Source: Nemertoderma westbladi (Eukaryota; Xenacoelomorpha; Nemertodermatida; Nemertodermatidae). From it: 29,835 bases of DNA. Numbering within the stretch: the first letter of the stretch is position 1; every line of letters begins with the position of its first letter. Positions 29,213-29,835 of the stretch are shown here, piece after piece. Under the pieces are notes generated by a model. The model was not told the origin of the DNA and made no database searches. It saw nothing but the letters and a program-made list of their open reading frames with translations. Position numbers and translations under genes: made by a program. The DNA lies in contig JAUCBJ010003245.1 in NCBI GenBank assembly GCA_032718475.1, positions 1-29,835 of the forward strand, written 5' to 3'.

Positions 29213-29393
29213 TTAAAGAAATCTCAAAGGGGATTGTTCCTTTTGATATGTTCGTATTTTCGAATGAAACAAAGGGTTTAATCAAACCAGTACACAAATT
29301 ACGCATTTTCCAAGTTACCAATACTTACTATTTGCAAAATGTTCAAGGCCTATTATTTTACATATTATTTTATGCGCCATTGCTGCATACTAC
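29213..29393 (+). repeat. Interspersed repeat, fuller copy
   Basis: The left part (29213-29287) is nearly the same as 18461-18536, and the right part (29296-29360) is nearly the same as 5863-5928. This copy therefore joins both halves and defines a unit of at least 150 bp. No tRNA-like promoter is visible. Confidence 0.8.
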
Positions 29394-29417
29394 AGTCCCA
29401 CTCTCAAAAAGCATTCC

Positions 29418-29472
29418 TTTGATCAAACATTGATCAAACTTTGATCAAACATTGATCAAAGTTTGATCAAAA
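29418..29472. repeat. 11-bp tandem repeat with TTGATCAA core
   Basis: Five units of the type TTTGATCAAAC / ATTGATCAAAC, alternating so that the real period may be 22 bp. Each holds the palindrome TTGATCAA. Confidence 0.9.
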
Positions 29473-29484
29473 TGTGTCCATAGA

Positions 29485-29612
29485 ATATCATTGAAAGTAG
29501 CATTGACATTGAAATGACATTGATGGTATATTGAAATGACCTTGAAATCGATGGACCGAAATTCCAGACTTTCTGTCTCATATTGAAATGACATTGAAAT
29601 GATTTCAAGGTA
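29485..29612. repeat. Degenerate ATTGAAATGAC repeats
   Basis: Strings such as ATTGACATTGAAATGACATTG and TATTGAAATGACATTGAAATG recur in this span, directly after the TTGATCAA array and with a similar period. Confidence 0.65.
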
Positions 29613-29835
29613 ACAGTTTACATCGCTCTTCTGCGGCATGCCTTTGCACGCCTGGCTTTTGTTAATGGCCAAGCCGCGATGTGATTGACAGGGTGGTGGA
29701 TGGAGCTTGCTTGACTTTGTGGATGGAAGCGATTGGATTTACAAGGCGGTGTTGTGGTAGTGTCCCAGACTGAGTTTTGTCTTTTCGGGGAATTTAGGAG
29801 TCATTTCGGGGAATTCCATTCCACAGCAGATACAT

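Overview
The window looks like repeat-dominated, AT-rich DNA from an animal, most likely an invertebrate. The reasons are non-LTR retrotransposons with endonuclease and reverse transcriptase (RT) domains, two elements flanked by TTAA that carry piggyBac-type sequence, a hAT-like element, a BEL/Pao-like gag, tRNA-derived SINEs, and one intron-interrupted host exon. One SINE has a central block that resembles SINEs I associate with cephalopods and other lophotrochozoans, so that clade is my guess at low confidence. Almost nothing here is an intact host gene.

Left part (1-6400): a decayed LINE lies on the minus strand (about 580-1915). Next come an unexplained AT-rich stretch, a poly-C tract, a 15-bp minisatellite (about 3285-4020) and a broken RT of an unusual family on the plus strand (about 4085-4870). 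A second fragment of the first LINE family (about 5250-5835) seems to sit in the first intron of a short-chain dehydrogenase gene. That gene's first coding exon is at 6081-6297, minus strand.

Middle (6400-11340): a non-autonomous TTAA element (6405-7956) ends about 100 bp upstream of the dehydrogenase start codon. Its core is five tandem 163-bp units. It is followed by a fold-back region built from GCGTTTCGGC motifs (about 8270-9575), two copies of a tRNA-like SINE (the second enclosed by a long inverted repeat), and a 17-bp minisatellite (10768-11337).

LINE and gag-like region (11338-16380): a 2.9-kb LINE, truncated at its 5' end and otherwise nearly intact, is inserted inside the 17-bp minisatellite, which resumes at 14239. 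A decayed GC-rich, charged reading frame of unknown origin follows (15102-16373).

Right part (16390-29835): a second TTAA element (16390-18136) carries the remains of a piggyBac transposase. It shares the five-unit core with the first element, although the terminal repeats differ. After it come another LINE fragment, a hAT-like element (19340-20623) and a long AT-rich stretch. The last block (22.2-28.3 kb, minus strand) is a broken gag-like reading frame with a DUF1759-like region and a CCHC knuckle, interrupted by a SINE. Seven copies of an 18-bp palindrome, consensus CCAAACCCGCGGGTTTGG, are scattered between 21784 and 28013 in different reading frames. This is the most unusual signal in the window.
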